From contig OZ038378.1 in assembly GCA_964036045.1 (NCBI GenBank), positions 146,409,767 through 146,473,766 on the forward strand: a stretch of 64,000 bases of DNA. Direction: 5' to 3'. The notes below the pieces were generated by a model, which was not told where the DNA came from, did not search any database, and worked only from the letters and a program-made list of their open reading frames with translations. Below, piece after piece: positions 11,201-20,038 of the stretch. The stretch is from Eutreptiella sp. 'Long Island Sound 2002'. Taxonomy: Eukaryota > Euglenozoa > Euglenophyceae > Eutreptiales > Eutreptiaceae. A program made the translations under genes and the position numbers. Numbering within the stretch: the stretch's first letter is position 1; each line of letters starts with the position of its first letter.

Positions 11201-12566
11201 GGGCGCGGCTGCTTCAACATCACAAAGCCAGGGGCAAAAACCTGCACGAACTTGTTGCTGAAGTTGTGGCGATCTGAGCGTCTGTCAGATCCTCTTGAGG
11301 CACGTCCAATGACCTCACATCCCCCTTTGCTCACTGAAAAGCCTTTTGCTGTCCTTCTGACCGGCTCTGAGGGGGAATGTTTGCCCGGCGCATGCCCGGC
11401 GCGCTACCTTTGGATTGAGTATCCTATCTCTCGCCCCAAGTTTATCCCCGCCTAGGGAAGTCCCCCAAGTAGACCGCACTGGACCGCAAACCTTCCGTGC
11501 CAAGAACGTTGCATAGGCCGAAATATGAGAATTCAACAACACAAATGTCACTCCCACCACTTCCAACCATCACCCTTGCCATCATCACAAACCGGGTGCA
11601 AAGGATGGGCCAGATTCTTAGACACGGCGAGAAGATACTTCAGATTAATTGGTAGGGGGGGGGGGTGACAGGCACGGGTGGGAAATGGTCAACAAAAGAT
11701 GCCCGGCGCACCAAGACTCCCCCTGAGGCGCAGGCGCAGGCGTCCTCCCGCATTGCGCCCTCAGATTCTCTCATACCCTCTTCCTCATGCCCCTGCAACC
11801 CTCTAACTCCTCTCTCTTGGGCACCTGCCTTCGACCGACCTCTGTACCGCCCCCATGCCCCCTCCCTGTGTCCCTCACGAATCCTCCCTCGTAGCCCCCC
11901 CCCTCCCCTGTATAAGCTACGCCAATGTACACAATTATTACGGTCCCTACGCCTACTGTAGCTTGGACAACGGTGTGGCTTGCGCGCAACACATACAACT
12001 GCCGACACACACGTGCACAGGCCACATGTGCTGAAATTGGCAATTCAGGACCTGTGGGATGCATGGGACTTAAAAGAAATTCCTGGTGCACCAGCAGGGG
12101 CCACATGTGCTGAAATTGGTGACGACAGTGTGACGACAAACCCAGGTCTTATGTGGCCGCACTACATTTCGTACGTAATTAAATTACGTACACAATGACT
12201 ACGGTCCCTACGCCTACTGTAGCTTGGACAAGGGCGTAGCTTATACAAGGGGGGTACATTCCTCTGCGGCCTCCATGCGCTGCCTCATATCCACCTCTCA
12301 AAGCTCTCTTCCAACCTGGGCACTGGGCCCGCACCAACGTACCAACAGCTGAAAGCAACAGCAGTAGCAGCAGGAGCACAAGCAAGAGCAGCAGGCCATA
12401 CTCCATGGACCCTGAAGAATCGATGGCTTCAAATGGCACACCGCCCGACGCAACATCCATTTTGATGGACTGGACACTGCGCGATGGCAGCACGTAATTG
12501 AACTTGCCACACTCCAGACGATTCACTAATGTGGTCTTGCCACTGCCTTGCAGGCCGAACAGATAC
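1981..12566 (-). CDS. ARF/SAR-family small GTPase, split gene (frameshifted last exon)
   Basis: The product would be an ARF/SAR/SR-beta type small GTPase, a GTP-switched regulator of membrane traffic or protein targeting. Three exons fit together in phase: 12566-12411, 11127-10997 and 2206-1981. The first carries the P-loop GLQGSGKTTL and a degenerate switch II (IDSSGH in place of WDxGGQ). The second carries the beta-strand GIVFVIDATD. The third carries the guanine-specificity box NKMD and the SA box (VSALSGEG). All junctions use AG acceptors and GT donors (donor GTCC is weak), and the codon phases agree (GG+G, then G+TC). The first coding exon, with the start codon, is not found upstream of 12566. 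A one-base shift near 2085-2100, between the NKMD and SA segments, breaks the last exon. This may be a sequencing indel or a real decay mutation. The frame then ends at TAG (1981). The introns are 1283 and 8790 bases, the larger one packed with mobile elements. Confidence 0.72.
2638..2873 (+). repeat. left arm of long inverted repeat
   Basis: This ~236-base arm is repeated almost base for base in inverse orientation at 3316-3553. The differences I see are in the lengths of C/G runs. The arms enclose a 442-base spacer. The unit looks like a foldback or inverted-repeat element inside the large intron of the GTPase gene. Confidence 0.85.
3316..3553 (-). repeat. right arm of long inverted repeat
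   Basis: Reverse complement of the arm at 2638-2873, running from GAGCCTGAGCCCCCCAC to CCGTGGGCTGTGG. A transcript of the intron could fold here into a long double-stranded stem. Confidence 0.85.
3640..3785. repeat. tandem repeat, ~42-base unit, three to four copies
   Basis: Successive units share CTCCGTCGGGGAGCATGACTT and CTCACCCCACT. The first unit is diverged and the last ends in CCATGGGAGG. Confidence 0.8.
3786..4552. other. intronic sequence without gene
   Basis: No gene is visible. It contains several C runs, a GGCGCCTTTGGCGCC imperfect palindrome near 4050, and a simple GCCAAG/CGAGCC-type purine-rich degenerate repeat at about 4330-4450. Confidence 0.5.
4553..5125. repeat. polypyrimidine CTC/CAT-rich simple-sequence tract
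   Basis: About 570 bases are nearly pure C and T on this strand, built from CTC, CCT and CATCCT units with almost no purine except scattered A and G. The long open frames here (poly-Ser, poly-Leu or poly-Glu) follow from the repeat and are not genes. Confidence 0.9.
5845..5905 (+). repeat. tRNA-like segment, probable SINE head
   Basis: A GTGGCCCAATGGTAATGCC stretch resembling a pol III A box is followed about 35 bases later by GGCTTCGAACCCC, close to the B-box consensus. The arms do not form a full cloverleaf, so I read it as a tRNA-derived repeat and not a working tRNA gene. Confidence 0.3.
5965..6679 (-). repeat. four tandem copies of a ~160-200 base retroelement 3'-end unit
   Basis: Four units start with TAAATACGGCCTAA (the third lacks the first bases) at about 5965, 6159, 6329 and 6521. 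Each ends in a C run after ACCAATCCCTTGG. Between units the words GCCAATACCCAAATA recur. The same unit lies at 8826-8988 and 9621-9762. Because RT-like coding on the minus strand runs down towards these units, I read them as the repeated 3' ends of minus-strand retroelements. Confidence 0.8.
6680..8780 (-). pseudogene. 5'-truncated, decayed RT element with FRDN motif (copy A)
   Basis: This is a broken retroelement on the minus strand, related to the intact element at 38.6-45.9 kb. Reading from about 8780 downwards, a fragment at 8663-8010 carries RT motif A (SDMNDWF, in place of the D.DRMF of the intact copy). A frameshift near 8010-8040 leads to a second frame ending at 7481 with LDRAGKGTSDR, motif B (IPMGGPFSAQAAD) and motif C (QFRDNVMVA, FRDN at 7691-7702). 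A further frame at 7435-7127 resembles the C-terminal part of the intact RT protein (VLRALHSA against VLRTAFEK). About 450 bases of 3' untranslated sequence follow, then the repeated 3' units. The 5' end abuts the C run of the next copy. Stops and frame changes make it non-functional. Confidence 0.72.
8826..8988 (-). repeat. retroelement 3'-end unit
   Basis: Fifth copy of the TAAATACGGCCTAA...CCCTTGGG-C-run unit. It marks the 3' end of the truncated copy at 8989-9600 and is joined at about 8785 to the 5' truncation point of copy A. Confidence 0.8.
8989..9600 (-). pseudogene. 3' remnant of RT element (copy B)
   Basis: This stretch aligns with 6683-7300 over about 600 bases: shared words include the ACCATAGGTACCTT, CCCCCGGG and ATAGGAAAATC boxes. 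On the minus strand 9604-9407 encodes VLRALHSAVPRIVARTTW and SLPSTRDT/KLPSTRET-type words that match copy A at the protein level. Only the last ~65 codons and the 3' untranslated part remain. The conserved protein words show that this is coding debris and not a satellite. Confidence 0.65.
9621..9762 (-). repeat. retroelement 3'-end unit, shortened
   Basis: Sixth copy of the 3'-end unit, with an 11-base A run in the middle and no terminal C run. It ends at TGTACCAG and passes into unrelated sequence. Confidence 0.75.
9763..10221. other. intronic sequence without gene
   Basis: No gene or clear repeat. A and C runs occur at about 10068-10140, and the segment lies within the 8.8-kb GTPase intron. 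Confidence 0.5.
10222..10440 (-). repeat. tRNA-Cys-like SINE candidate, copy 2 of 3
   Basis: On the minus strand this repeat starts with a tRNA-like head: TGGTCGAATGG matches the pol III A box, and GGCTGCAGAATC resembles the anticodon arm of tRNA-Cys (anticodon GCA). The B box position reads GAGGTTGTTAGATC, a poor match. The body shares its words with 1481-1705 and 10560-10735. I infer a tRNA-derived SINE; the head could still be coincidental. Confidence 0.45.
10560..10735 (-). repeat. dispersed repeat, copy 3 of 3
   Basis: Shares TGGGCAAAATAATGATTTTACAAGGGGTT, in shorter matching words, with the 10.2-kb copy, and the GTATACGACG...CTTGATCT..CAACCTCTCTTCGAGGTGATTT end with the 1.5-kb copy. 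It lies about 120 bases downstream of copy 2 in the same orientation. Confidence 0.55.
10736..10996. other. intronic sequence near the GTPase exon donor
   Basis: C-rich intron sequence with runs at 10819-10831 and 10857-10870. No gene. It leads directly to the exon boundary at 10997. Confidence 0.5.
10997..11127 (-). CDS. small GTPase exon, DGIVFVIDATD strand
   Basis: This 131-base exon begins G+CAT, giving GHRWKWPV, then the ARF-type strand and DATD turn, and ends in the helix WTELTALVQNVEH. The acceptor GGTAG and the donor GTATGA are good. It lines up with the ARF segment between WDxGGQ and the NKxD strand. Confidence 0.72.
11925..12240 (+). repeat. local direct duplications in the first known GTPase intron
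   Basis: A ~50-base block with ACGGTCCCTACGCCTACTGTAG occurs at about 11939-11975 and 12200-12236. A second block, GGCCACATGTGCTGAAATTGG, occurs at about 12020-12040 and 12099-12119. The rest of the intron (11128-12410) shows no gene. Confidence 0.75.
12411..12566 (-). CDS. small GTPase exon with P-loop and switch II
   Basis: This 156-base exon encodes the G1 loop (GLQGSGKTTL), the following helix and the strand leading to a variant G3 motif ending DSSG. The acceptor is TAG|G at 12567 and the donor follows CAGG at 12410. The frame stays open upstream of the acceptor through a pyrimidine-rich stretch encoding a hydrophobic run (FLLLFLAVV), so an unspliced N-terminal membrane segment as in SR-beta cannot be ruled out. 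Confidence 0.7.
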
Positions 12567-13989
12567 CTAGACACGGGAATCAAGTTGAAGATGCGTACGA
12601 CGGCCAAAAAGAGGAGGAGGAAGCGGAGGGAGGAAAAGTGGTGGCGTGAAGGGAGGAAGGGAGATGGCAGGAGGATGGCGAAGGGGGGAGCGAGAGAAAG
12701 AAGGAGGGGGGCCTGGGAGGGAGGGAGGGAAGGAGAAGGAACCTGCTTGGGGTTTCCAGGCAGGTGATAGCAGCCATAGCCATCATGCTTGGCAAGTCCT
12801 GGACGGCTCGCGGGGGAGGGCAACTCCTTGTTAGGGAGGAGACACACAGAATCGGTGTTAGGCCCAATGGTATGCAACCGGGTGGCATTGCTGCTTGGGC
12901 TCAAGCTAAACTCAAAAAACAAGGTATCCGGTTGTCTTGTCCGCGCCGCACTTGCTGTTGCTGGGGCTCTCTCCACTGGGGCTCTCAAACATAGGTACAA
13001 AGTGTTGCCTGTGCGCAAGATTCAGCGCCGTCTCTGCCAGCCCGTGGCTATGCCCTACTCATGCCCTCTGAACAGGTTCTGGGTTAGGCAGTTCAAGCGG
13101 CCCTTGCCGCTTCCTCATGGATCTAACTTTAACTAATGGCACACTGTCCGCACCACTAGACTCTGTGATTGCATGGTGGACCATGATGGCCACCTTGCTG
13201 TATGTTCCACACACATGACAGGTGCTGATCGTGTGATCACAGCATGTAGACAGCACAAGCGTACAGAAATCATCAATGTGCTTCCACCAATGCACAGGAA
13301 TGTGCAAATGACACACCAAAATTCATACAATTCGTTCCCAATCACATACCAATCATCCCCACACCCATGCCCTTCATGCAGCCAAGCATGTTGACGAAAT
13401 GAGTGGCGAGTGAGTGAAGGAGGGGAGGGAGGGAAGGAAGGAGGGAGAGTATTTGAGGATGGGAGGGAGAGTAAGAGGGTGGGTAGATGCACAGGTAGCA
13501 GCAAAGAGAAGAGACGGATAAGTGAGGGGTGGTATGAGGGGTAGATGCATGGGTTGCACCATCAGATAAGAAGGGATGAACTGTGGTGTTTGGCAGGGGG
13601 GGGGGCTCCTAGCCCAAGCCCTGGGCAGAACAACATACACTCTTGGGGTCTGCGCAGGGCCTTGGGTTGGATCCGCCCACGCAGACTCCCCAGGGCCAAT
13701 GCGGCGCGTACTGCTCTTACATGAACCTGCACCCATTTGGGGGGCGGTGCATATACGGGGGCGTCAATCGATCTGCAAAATGCGAATGTGGTGTGCGTGG
13801 GATCAACAGCGGTCGGTGTTGGTAGACCGAATGTCCCCGCCAATAGACACTGTCGGCCATTCCGGGTCACACTTGTGGAGTATGATGTTGGGGGCCGTGG
13901 TGGCAACCAGGGGGGTTCATAAGAGAAAAAAAGGGTGTTCCTGAATGGCAGTTTTGCAAAAAGACCGGGTGTAGCTCATATATTCAACC
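12567..13989. other. region upstream of the GTPase exons, no gene identified
   Basis: 12600-12760 is a purine-rich (pyrimidine-rich on the minus strand) tract that suits an intron end. The missing first GTPase exon should lie in or beyond this region, but I cannot identify it. 13400-13560 is GGGA/GGAG-rich simple sequence. Confidence 0.45.
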
Positions 13990-14095
13990 ATATTGGTGGC
14001 GATTGGCGGTTGGCGGTTGGTGGGGATTGGCGGTTGGCGGTTGGCAACTGGCGGTTGGTGGCGGTTGGTGGTTGGCGGTCCCTTGGGGCAGTCCT
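13990..14095 (+). repeat. GGCGGTTG-type minisatellite
   Basis: About twelve imperfect 7-12 base units of GGCGGTTG/GGTGGTTG follow one another. A short G-rich array of this kind could form quadruplexes. It is internal and not a chromosome end. Confidence 0.75.
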
Positions 14096-14162
14096 TAAGG
14101 GCGGTCCTTAACAAAAAAAAAATCTAGTTCCTAAAGGACCCCCCTGGTGACAAGGCGGCAGC

Positions 14163-14225
14163 TGGTACGGTGGCTCAGGCAATTAAACGATAGTTGTGAG
14201 TTCGGTTCCTGGCAACTACGTTAAA
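14163..14225 (+). repeat. tRNA-like segment, probable SINE head
   Basis: GTGGCTCAGGCAATT resembles an A box and GAGTTCGGTTCCTG a B box, about 30 bases apart. No cloverleaf closes around them. Confidence 0.35.
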
Positions 14226-14253
14226 GCTCAGAACGTTTGGTGCAGGTGACAAT

Positions 14254-14480
14254 ATGCCCCAGTGGCAGCACTGGCATAGTAGTAAGATCGCAATGCCTGC
14301 ATATGCACAAGATCTGGTCCATCATACATATCAGGCACCCTCTTATCCACCCAGGCTACAGATTCGCCTGATGATCTATGCTGACTCACTTCTCAGTACA
14401 CACACACAAACACTGCAATGGCTTCTGCAGTGGCTCAGGGCATGTCCATGATGTGTCTTTTTGGCACCCCTGCATTGCCT
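14254..14480 (+). pseudogene. LINE reverse-transcriptase relic
   Basis: A short open frame contains LQIRLMIYADSLL followed by HTQTLQWLLQWL, the spacing and words of the catalytic block in LINE-type RT (normally YADDLLLL with a following helix). The second catalytic Asp is Ser here (YADS at 14377-14388). Nothing recognisable of the rest of the enzyme survives on either side, so this is a decayed fragment. Confidence 0.5.
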
Positions 14481-14809
14481 GTCTGGAATGCAGCTGATGG
14501 CGGTCACTTGTGCCCTGTGCTGCATTTGGAGGCCACCAGACCTGCCAGCTGTCCACCCGACATCCAGGCAGATCCCTCTTATCGGGTGCCACCGCTTAGC
14601 CCCTCCTGGATTCGAGGCCCCTTGAAGGGTTGTTCCACAGCAGGAAAGTTGTGACCGAGGAACCAAAAATTGTAACCGCGCCTAAGCGAGTGGATGTCTT
14701 GATCATATTGTTCATAACATTCCTGATAATATTCTCGAGACATTCACTCATAGCCCCCCCCCCTCGATGCACAAGCGAAATCGATGACATGTAACCGCGA
14801 GTAAAGATA

Positions 14810-14990
14810 ACATGTCGGTTCTGCGCATGCACACGCGTTGGTTATGCACGTGCACACGCATTGTGGTCATTGTGTGCATGCACACGTGTGCGCACCTGCA
14901 CATGTCATGCCTTCCGGATGCACATGTACCCCATGCATGCATACGCACGGGTATGTGCCAGGATGCACGGCAGTGCACGTCATACACACT
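14810..14990. repeat. TGCA/CACGTG-rich low-complexity stretch
   Basis: Alternating purine-pyrimidine words such as TGCATGCACACGTGTGCG fill about 170 bases. Such sequence can adopt Z-DNA. No gene. Confidence 0.5.
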
Positions 14991-14993
14991 ACT

Positions 14994-15147
14994 TGTTCAT
15001 GAGCAAATGCCACATGAATTGGATGCGCATTAGAGATATCACACAGCATGTCAACATACAACAATATGGAACAGAAATGACACGTTCAAAACATGCAGGG
15101 AAACAAAAATCACAAGAAAAAGATGTAAAAGTGGCCGCATAAATGCA
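14994..15147 (+). repeat. diverged direct repeat, copy 1
   Basis: Shares words in order with 15769-15921: AGAGATATCA, CATGTCAA, ACAACA.TATG, ACACAGGGA/GCAGGGA, AAATCACA and GCATAA.TGCAC. Identity is roughly 70% by eye. Confidence 0.6.
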
Positions 15148-15768
15148 CGTGCCAGAAATGCCAAATGGGGGGTAGGGGGCAGCATCCTGATACACCCAAT
15201 CCCCTGTGCATCTCGTGCAGGGTCACCACCCACTGCCCTCCGTGTACCTCATGTGCTTCCACCCCGGCTCATGAAACGGGGCACACGGTTCTCCACTGGA
15301 CCTATGGCTGGGGCAAACTGTGAAAGTGATGTGTGAGAGGCATACCTTGCAAATCAAGCGGCGGTCGGATAAAGCAAACGTCAAAACAGCATGTCTGAGT
15401 AGCAACAGGATGAGGCATATGGTGTGCCACAGCCAACCCCCTCCCCGTGCCCCTGGCCAACAAACACAGTGGACACAGTGTTCATTGCGCGTGTGAAATC
15501 CCAGTCAATGCATGAGGAACACCTCCTTGACCACAAGACACCCTGCCCATACATAGTGCAAAGTGGGTAAGGCTTCACTCACGTGGGCCTTACTAGCAGT
15601 CCCTCTTGCGGTCCGGTCCCTCTTCGTCTTGGAGAGTTGAACGTGCCCTCCAAGCTCGTGCCCGTGCAACAAATGGGGTGAACACAGACACAGGATTGGT
15701 ATGAGGTGCGAAGCAGGATATGTGTAGTATGTGGAAGAAACACAGGCGCCACAAGGGGCTATCCACTC

Positions 15769-15921
15769 GTTCAGGAACAAGTGTCACGTGAATGAGATGC
15801 TCGATAGAGATATCATGCATCATGTCAAATACAACAGTATGCAAAAGAAATTGTATGTTCAAAAAACACAGGGATACAGCAATCACACCAAAAAAAAGCT
15901 TAAATGGGCTGCATAAGTGCA
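15769..15921 (+). repeat. diverged direct repeat, copy 2
   Basis: Second copy of the 14994-15147 block, 775 bases downstream. The sequence between and around the two copies (14490-16046) shows no gene. Confidence 0.6.
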
Positions 15922-16046
15922 CACTCCTACAATGAGGTGAAAATGACCGATGGAGATACTTTATGCACTCAAAAAGTATGTAGACCAGAAGGCAGGAAAG
16001 TTGAGTTTGTATTGAATAAATCCCAAAAACAGCCAAAAGATGCTTT

Positions 16047-16782
16047 GGGGGCCCCCTTGCACTGTGCACGCACGCACTGCGCGCTACTAGACCAGGTTCC
16101 CCGTGAAGAGCCCCCAAGCACACCCCTTCCAAACGCCCTTGCATTACCCCTGCCTCAGGAGCAGGTCCCACTGTACACTCTGGGAGACCTCCTTCAGTGG
16201 GGGCGGGAGGTGGTCCATCTTCCACGAATGGGGTTGGGACGATGGACCCGGGGGTGCTGGGTGTGGCCGTCCAGCATAGCCCCGCTGCCGACCGTCGGGC
16301 GATGATGGCATGGTATGTCTTGGCTAGCACGAAGGATCCTTGGCGTTGATCAAGCCCGTGAGGTCACCTTCGATTATAGTACTTGGACGTGATACACCAC
16401 TTGGAGAGGATAATGGATTGTCCCTCAATCATGATGCTGAGGTCCAACATCAGCCGTGCCTGCTCGGGGTCCCCATGATGGGGAGAAAACAACATGGATA
16501 CATCACCTCTGCCTTCTCGAGGACCTATGGTGGGGAGAAATCGACCTAGAAAAGAGTGGATGTGGTAGAAATGAGCAAAAAAGTGTGAAAAATGGTGGAA
16601 ATGGGTGGAACTAGGTGAAAATCCGAAAATGCCATATCCCCAATGTGGAAGAAGCATCAAAACCTATTCTCAAACAACAATGATGCCCCCAGTATCACAA
16701 AATATGGGTCTCTAGTACGGCCACACGCCCAAATAGTTGCACTGCGCTTGCACTACGCGCGCACTGCGCTAAATGCGCCCCC
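16047..16782 (+). mobile_element. non-autonomous G5...C5 element, copy 1
   Basis: This copy begins GGGGGCCCCCTTGCACTG and ends GCGCTAAATGCGCCCCC. It shares the AGAGCCCCCAAGCACACCCCTT block near its start and the TCTCTAGTACGGCC..ACGCCCAAATAGTTGCACTGCGC block near its end with the copies at 16948 and 18741. It has no coding capacity. The flanks (TTT/TTG) do not give a clean target duplication. Confidence 0.6.
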
Positions 16783-16947
16783 TTGGTTGGCACAAATGCG
16801 CCGAGAATCTGAATCTGACTAGTTCATAGCAATGAACAAAAGAGGTGAATAGTTTGTAAGAGCTGTGCCGGATATTGCTACCACTTAGAGGAAATCATCA
16901 ATGACAAAGTGGTCCTCACAATAGCAGGCAAGTAGTGTGTAATCTAA

Positions 16948-17674
16948 GGGGGAGTCTTTGCACTGCGCGCTACTTTTAGACTATGTTCCCCCCGAAGAGC
17001 CCCCAAGCACACCCCTTGGAAACGCCCTTAGAATTAGGTGACCCAAACTGCCCCAGCTCAAGAAAGTTGCAAACTACCTTCCCTTCACATAACACACATC
17101 ATGCACAACTCAGAGCACCCTGTTGCTCCAGAGAGGAGATGAGCACACCTTTGAGGTGGAGTGTGCTTGAGGAAGAAAAAGAAGCGGAACAAATGTTCGC
17201 GTGGAAGTAAATCATCATGCCCATACTTTAGCCAAAACTCCTCGGCAGAGTGGGCATCAATACCCATATAACTGATTTGCGTCCTTAGTGACCGAGTTCC
17301 ACCACAACGCTTAATCCACCACTCAACACCATCTTTTTGCGGGTCAAGAGGGTGAGCTCTGGTGCTTTTCTCATGCACATGGAGCTACATCTCCAGGATC
17401 TTGTCTTCCGTTTGTTTGTTCATTTTTGCCACCTCCTTGTCCCGGTTTCCTCAATAGCACCGGAAGGTTGGGGCCCAAAAGAGGGCGGAAATGCTACATC
17501 ACCCCTGCATTCTCGGGGGTCCCCAACAAAGGGGAACAAAATCAGAACTCAAAACCTCCGCTACGGGTCACCATGATGCCCCTAGGGGCCCCTAGTATCT
17601 CAAAGTATGGGTCTCTAGTACGGCCAGACGCCCAAATAGTTGCACTGTGCGCGCACTGCGCTTGAGGCGCCCCC
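16948..17674 (+). mobile_element. non-autonomous G5...C5 element, copy 2
   Basis: Begins GGGGGAGTCTTTGCACTGCGC and ends GCGCTTGAGGCGCCCCC. It is flanked on both sides by TAA, a 3-base target duplication. GCGC-containing repeats sit inside both ends. The interior contains no recognisable gene. Confidence 0.72.
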
Positions 17675-18740
17675 TAAAGGTAATACAATTTGGAACATTA
17701 CTAAGTCAAGGCGCTGCTTGACACATGGAAATTGCTCGATTAGTCTGTGGGCGCATTGGCGGCCAACTAAGGCAAAATATTAAACACGAACGTCAAACTA
17801 GGTTGCAATGGGCAGCGGCACCCCCCCCACACACACAAAACACACACACCAACAAAAGGGGCATATACTATACACTACATATTGCCCCAGTCTTGGCACA
17901 TTACATCCGTCATCATTGTTGACATAGTTGTTGTGGATGCTCTGGAGCACATACAGCAGTGGTATCAGCAATTAAACAATAGGTCCTCATGCCGAAACAC
18001 ACCTTTAGGGGTACAGATGGCTCCACAACCAGAACCACTACCCTTGCCAAATAGGGTGTGGGAGGTAGAATTTGAGGCATTTTGCAAAATCTTAATTTGC
18101 AAAATCTTAGCACAATCACATCTAGAATTTTCCATATTACTGTTCTGACCCTTCAAAAGTAACGAAAAGGAAAATCATGGTGCAAACGTGCTGAGATTTA
18201 CCCTCGAACAATCAAAACAGGAATTTCAAACTTTTTCGACGCATATGTGGCAAAAATTTACCAATATGGAGTAATGGGGCATGAAAAGAGCTGGTATGGC
18301 TGGGCACAAACGCGACGACGGTTCACTAAATTGGTGCTTGTGGGCATGAAATTAGAGTGATGGTATGTGACGTTATGTGGCGTACAATTGGGAAGCAATA
18401 TCAGGAGGATTTTACTGGCAAATGATTGCATTGTGTATTTCCACTCAAAACATGACGCTCAGCTACACTATGGTGATATGCCATTGCCATCATGTCATAG
18501 ATCTCAACCCCAACACCGAGCTCGAGCACATCATATTGTTGCGCCGTAGAAAACCCCACCAAAACTTGCAAAAAGTCAAATTGTCAGCCCAAAAGATGTT
18601 TACACCCCCAAAACCTCAATTAATCAATTGTGCAACCCTTCACACTTTGGACACCAATGCACCAACCTAGCATTGGCCCAGAGGTGCAGTACAAGAGGCA
18701 CCATACTTGCAACCTTTTGTGGGCCATTTGAGCATACATA

Positions 18741-19343
18741 GGGGGAGTCTTTGCACTGCGCGCGCACTGCGCGCGCACGTCGCGCGCACTGCGCGCTACT
18801 TTTAGACTATGTTCCCCCTGAAGAGCCCCCAAGCACACCCCTTGGAAACGCCCTTAGAATTAGGTGACCCAAACTGCCCCAGCTCAAGAAAGTTGCAAAC
18901 TACCTTCCCTTCGCATAACACACATCATGCACAACTGGAAAAGCGTCCTTGTATCGGATAATCGGACTTGCTTCAATACTTCCACTTCCCAATGGAATCT
19001 TTGGCCGTCCCATGCGTGCTTGTCCCCCCCGAGTGGAAATGGCTCTTCGCCACTCTGCAGAGATATAATGTAAAGCATAAACACAATCAAGGCAAGAGAG
19101 TCGCAAACGGCATTGCGTGTAGTAAAGAGGGCGGAAATGCTACGTCAACCCTGCATTCTCGGGGATCCCCAAACAAAGGGGGACAAAATCAGAAGTCAAA
19201 AGCTCCGCCAGGGGTCACCATGATGCCCCTAGGGGCCCCTAGTATCTCAAAGTATGGGTCTCTAGTACGGCCAGACGCCCAAATAGTTGCACTGCGCGCG
19301 CACTGCGCGCGCACGTCGCGCGCATTGCACATGAGGCGCCCCC
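18741..19343 (+). mobile_element. non-autonomous G5...C5 element, copy 3
   Basis: Same ends as copy 2, with longer CACTGCGCGCG arrays just inside both termini, and flanked by ATA on both sides. Its interior is about 120 bases shorter than copy 2. The stretch between copies 2 and 3 (17675-18740) has no gene. Confidence 0.72.
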
Positions 19344-20001
19344 ATACATTGGGTTCTGCGTGTGTTTGTCGCCGTTGTTGGCGCTGTGGAAGCATGCCTC
19401 GGTGCCTAATTGCCGCAAACGTGATCTATTGTCGATATCATCCGATTGGACACAAAATCGATAGTGACGAGCTTAATGATAGTAGCGGTGTGGATGATCA
19501 TGACAGTGACACAGATGAGCATAGCGGCTTGTGGAAATTGTGCCATTTTCAAGGAGGTGCAAATTCATAGACGATCAACAGGATCCCAACAAGATGATAC
19601 TTGCTAATTTCACCAACTTATTTCTTGCTACATTACTTTGTGGTCCTCCTACAGCATTCGCCTTTCATTTTATTTTGGGCGGGTATTCTCAGCCAACGAA
19701 GCACATACTGGGACCCATTGGTGGGCAGCAGAAGCCATCAACGAACCATAACACAAAAACATGCACATCACGTGGGGAGGTGGGGGTTGCATGGCAAATT
19801 TTCATCAATCCACGAAGTGATGCACAAAATTTGGGGGGTTCGTACCACGGGCCAAGAACCGCAGGTCGCACGATGTCAGTGAGGACGAAAAACGAACAGT
19901 GAAGGCACAGCACTGGTCACCAAAACAAATTCATCAGGCCATAAAACACAAAATGGTGGCAAGGTCCTTTCGAAAGAAAAATAGACACTCAGAAAGACAC
20001 A

Positions 20002-20038
<37 letters not shown>

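Noticed and set aside
12179-13018. 279-codon minus-strand frame read as one protein
   Set aside because: Only 12566-12411 matches a GTPase. The rest reads through splice sites and a pyrimidine tract, so it is intron apart from that exon.
13990-14095. telomere repeat array
   Set aside because: Units are irregular (GGCGGTTG, GGTGGTTG, GGCAACTG) and internal, unlike known telomere repeats.
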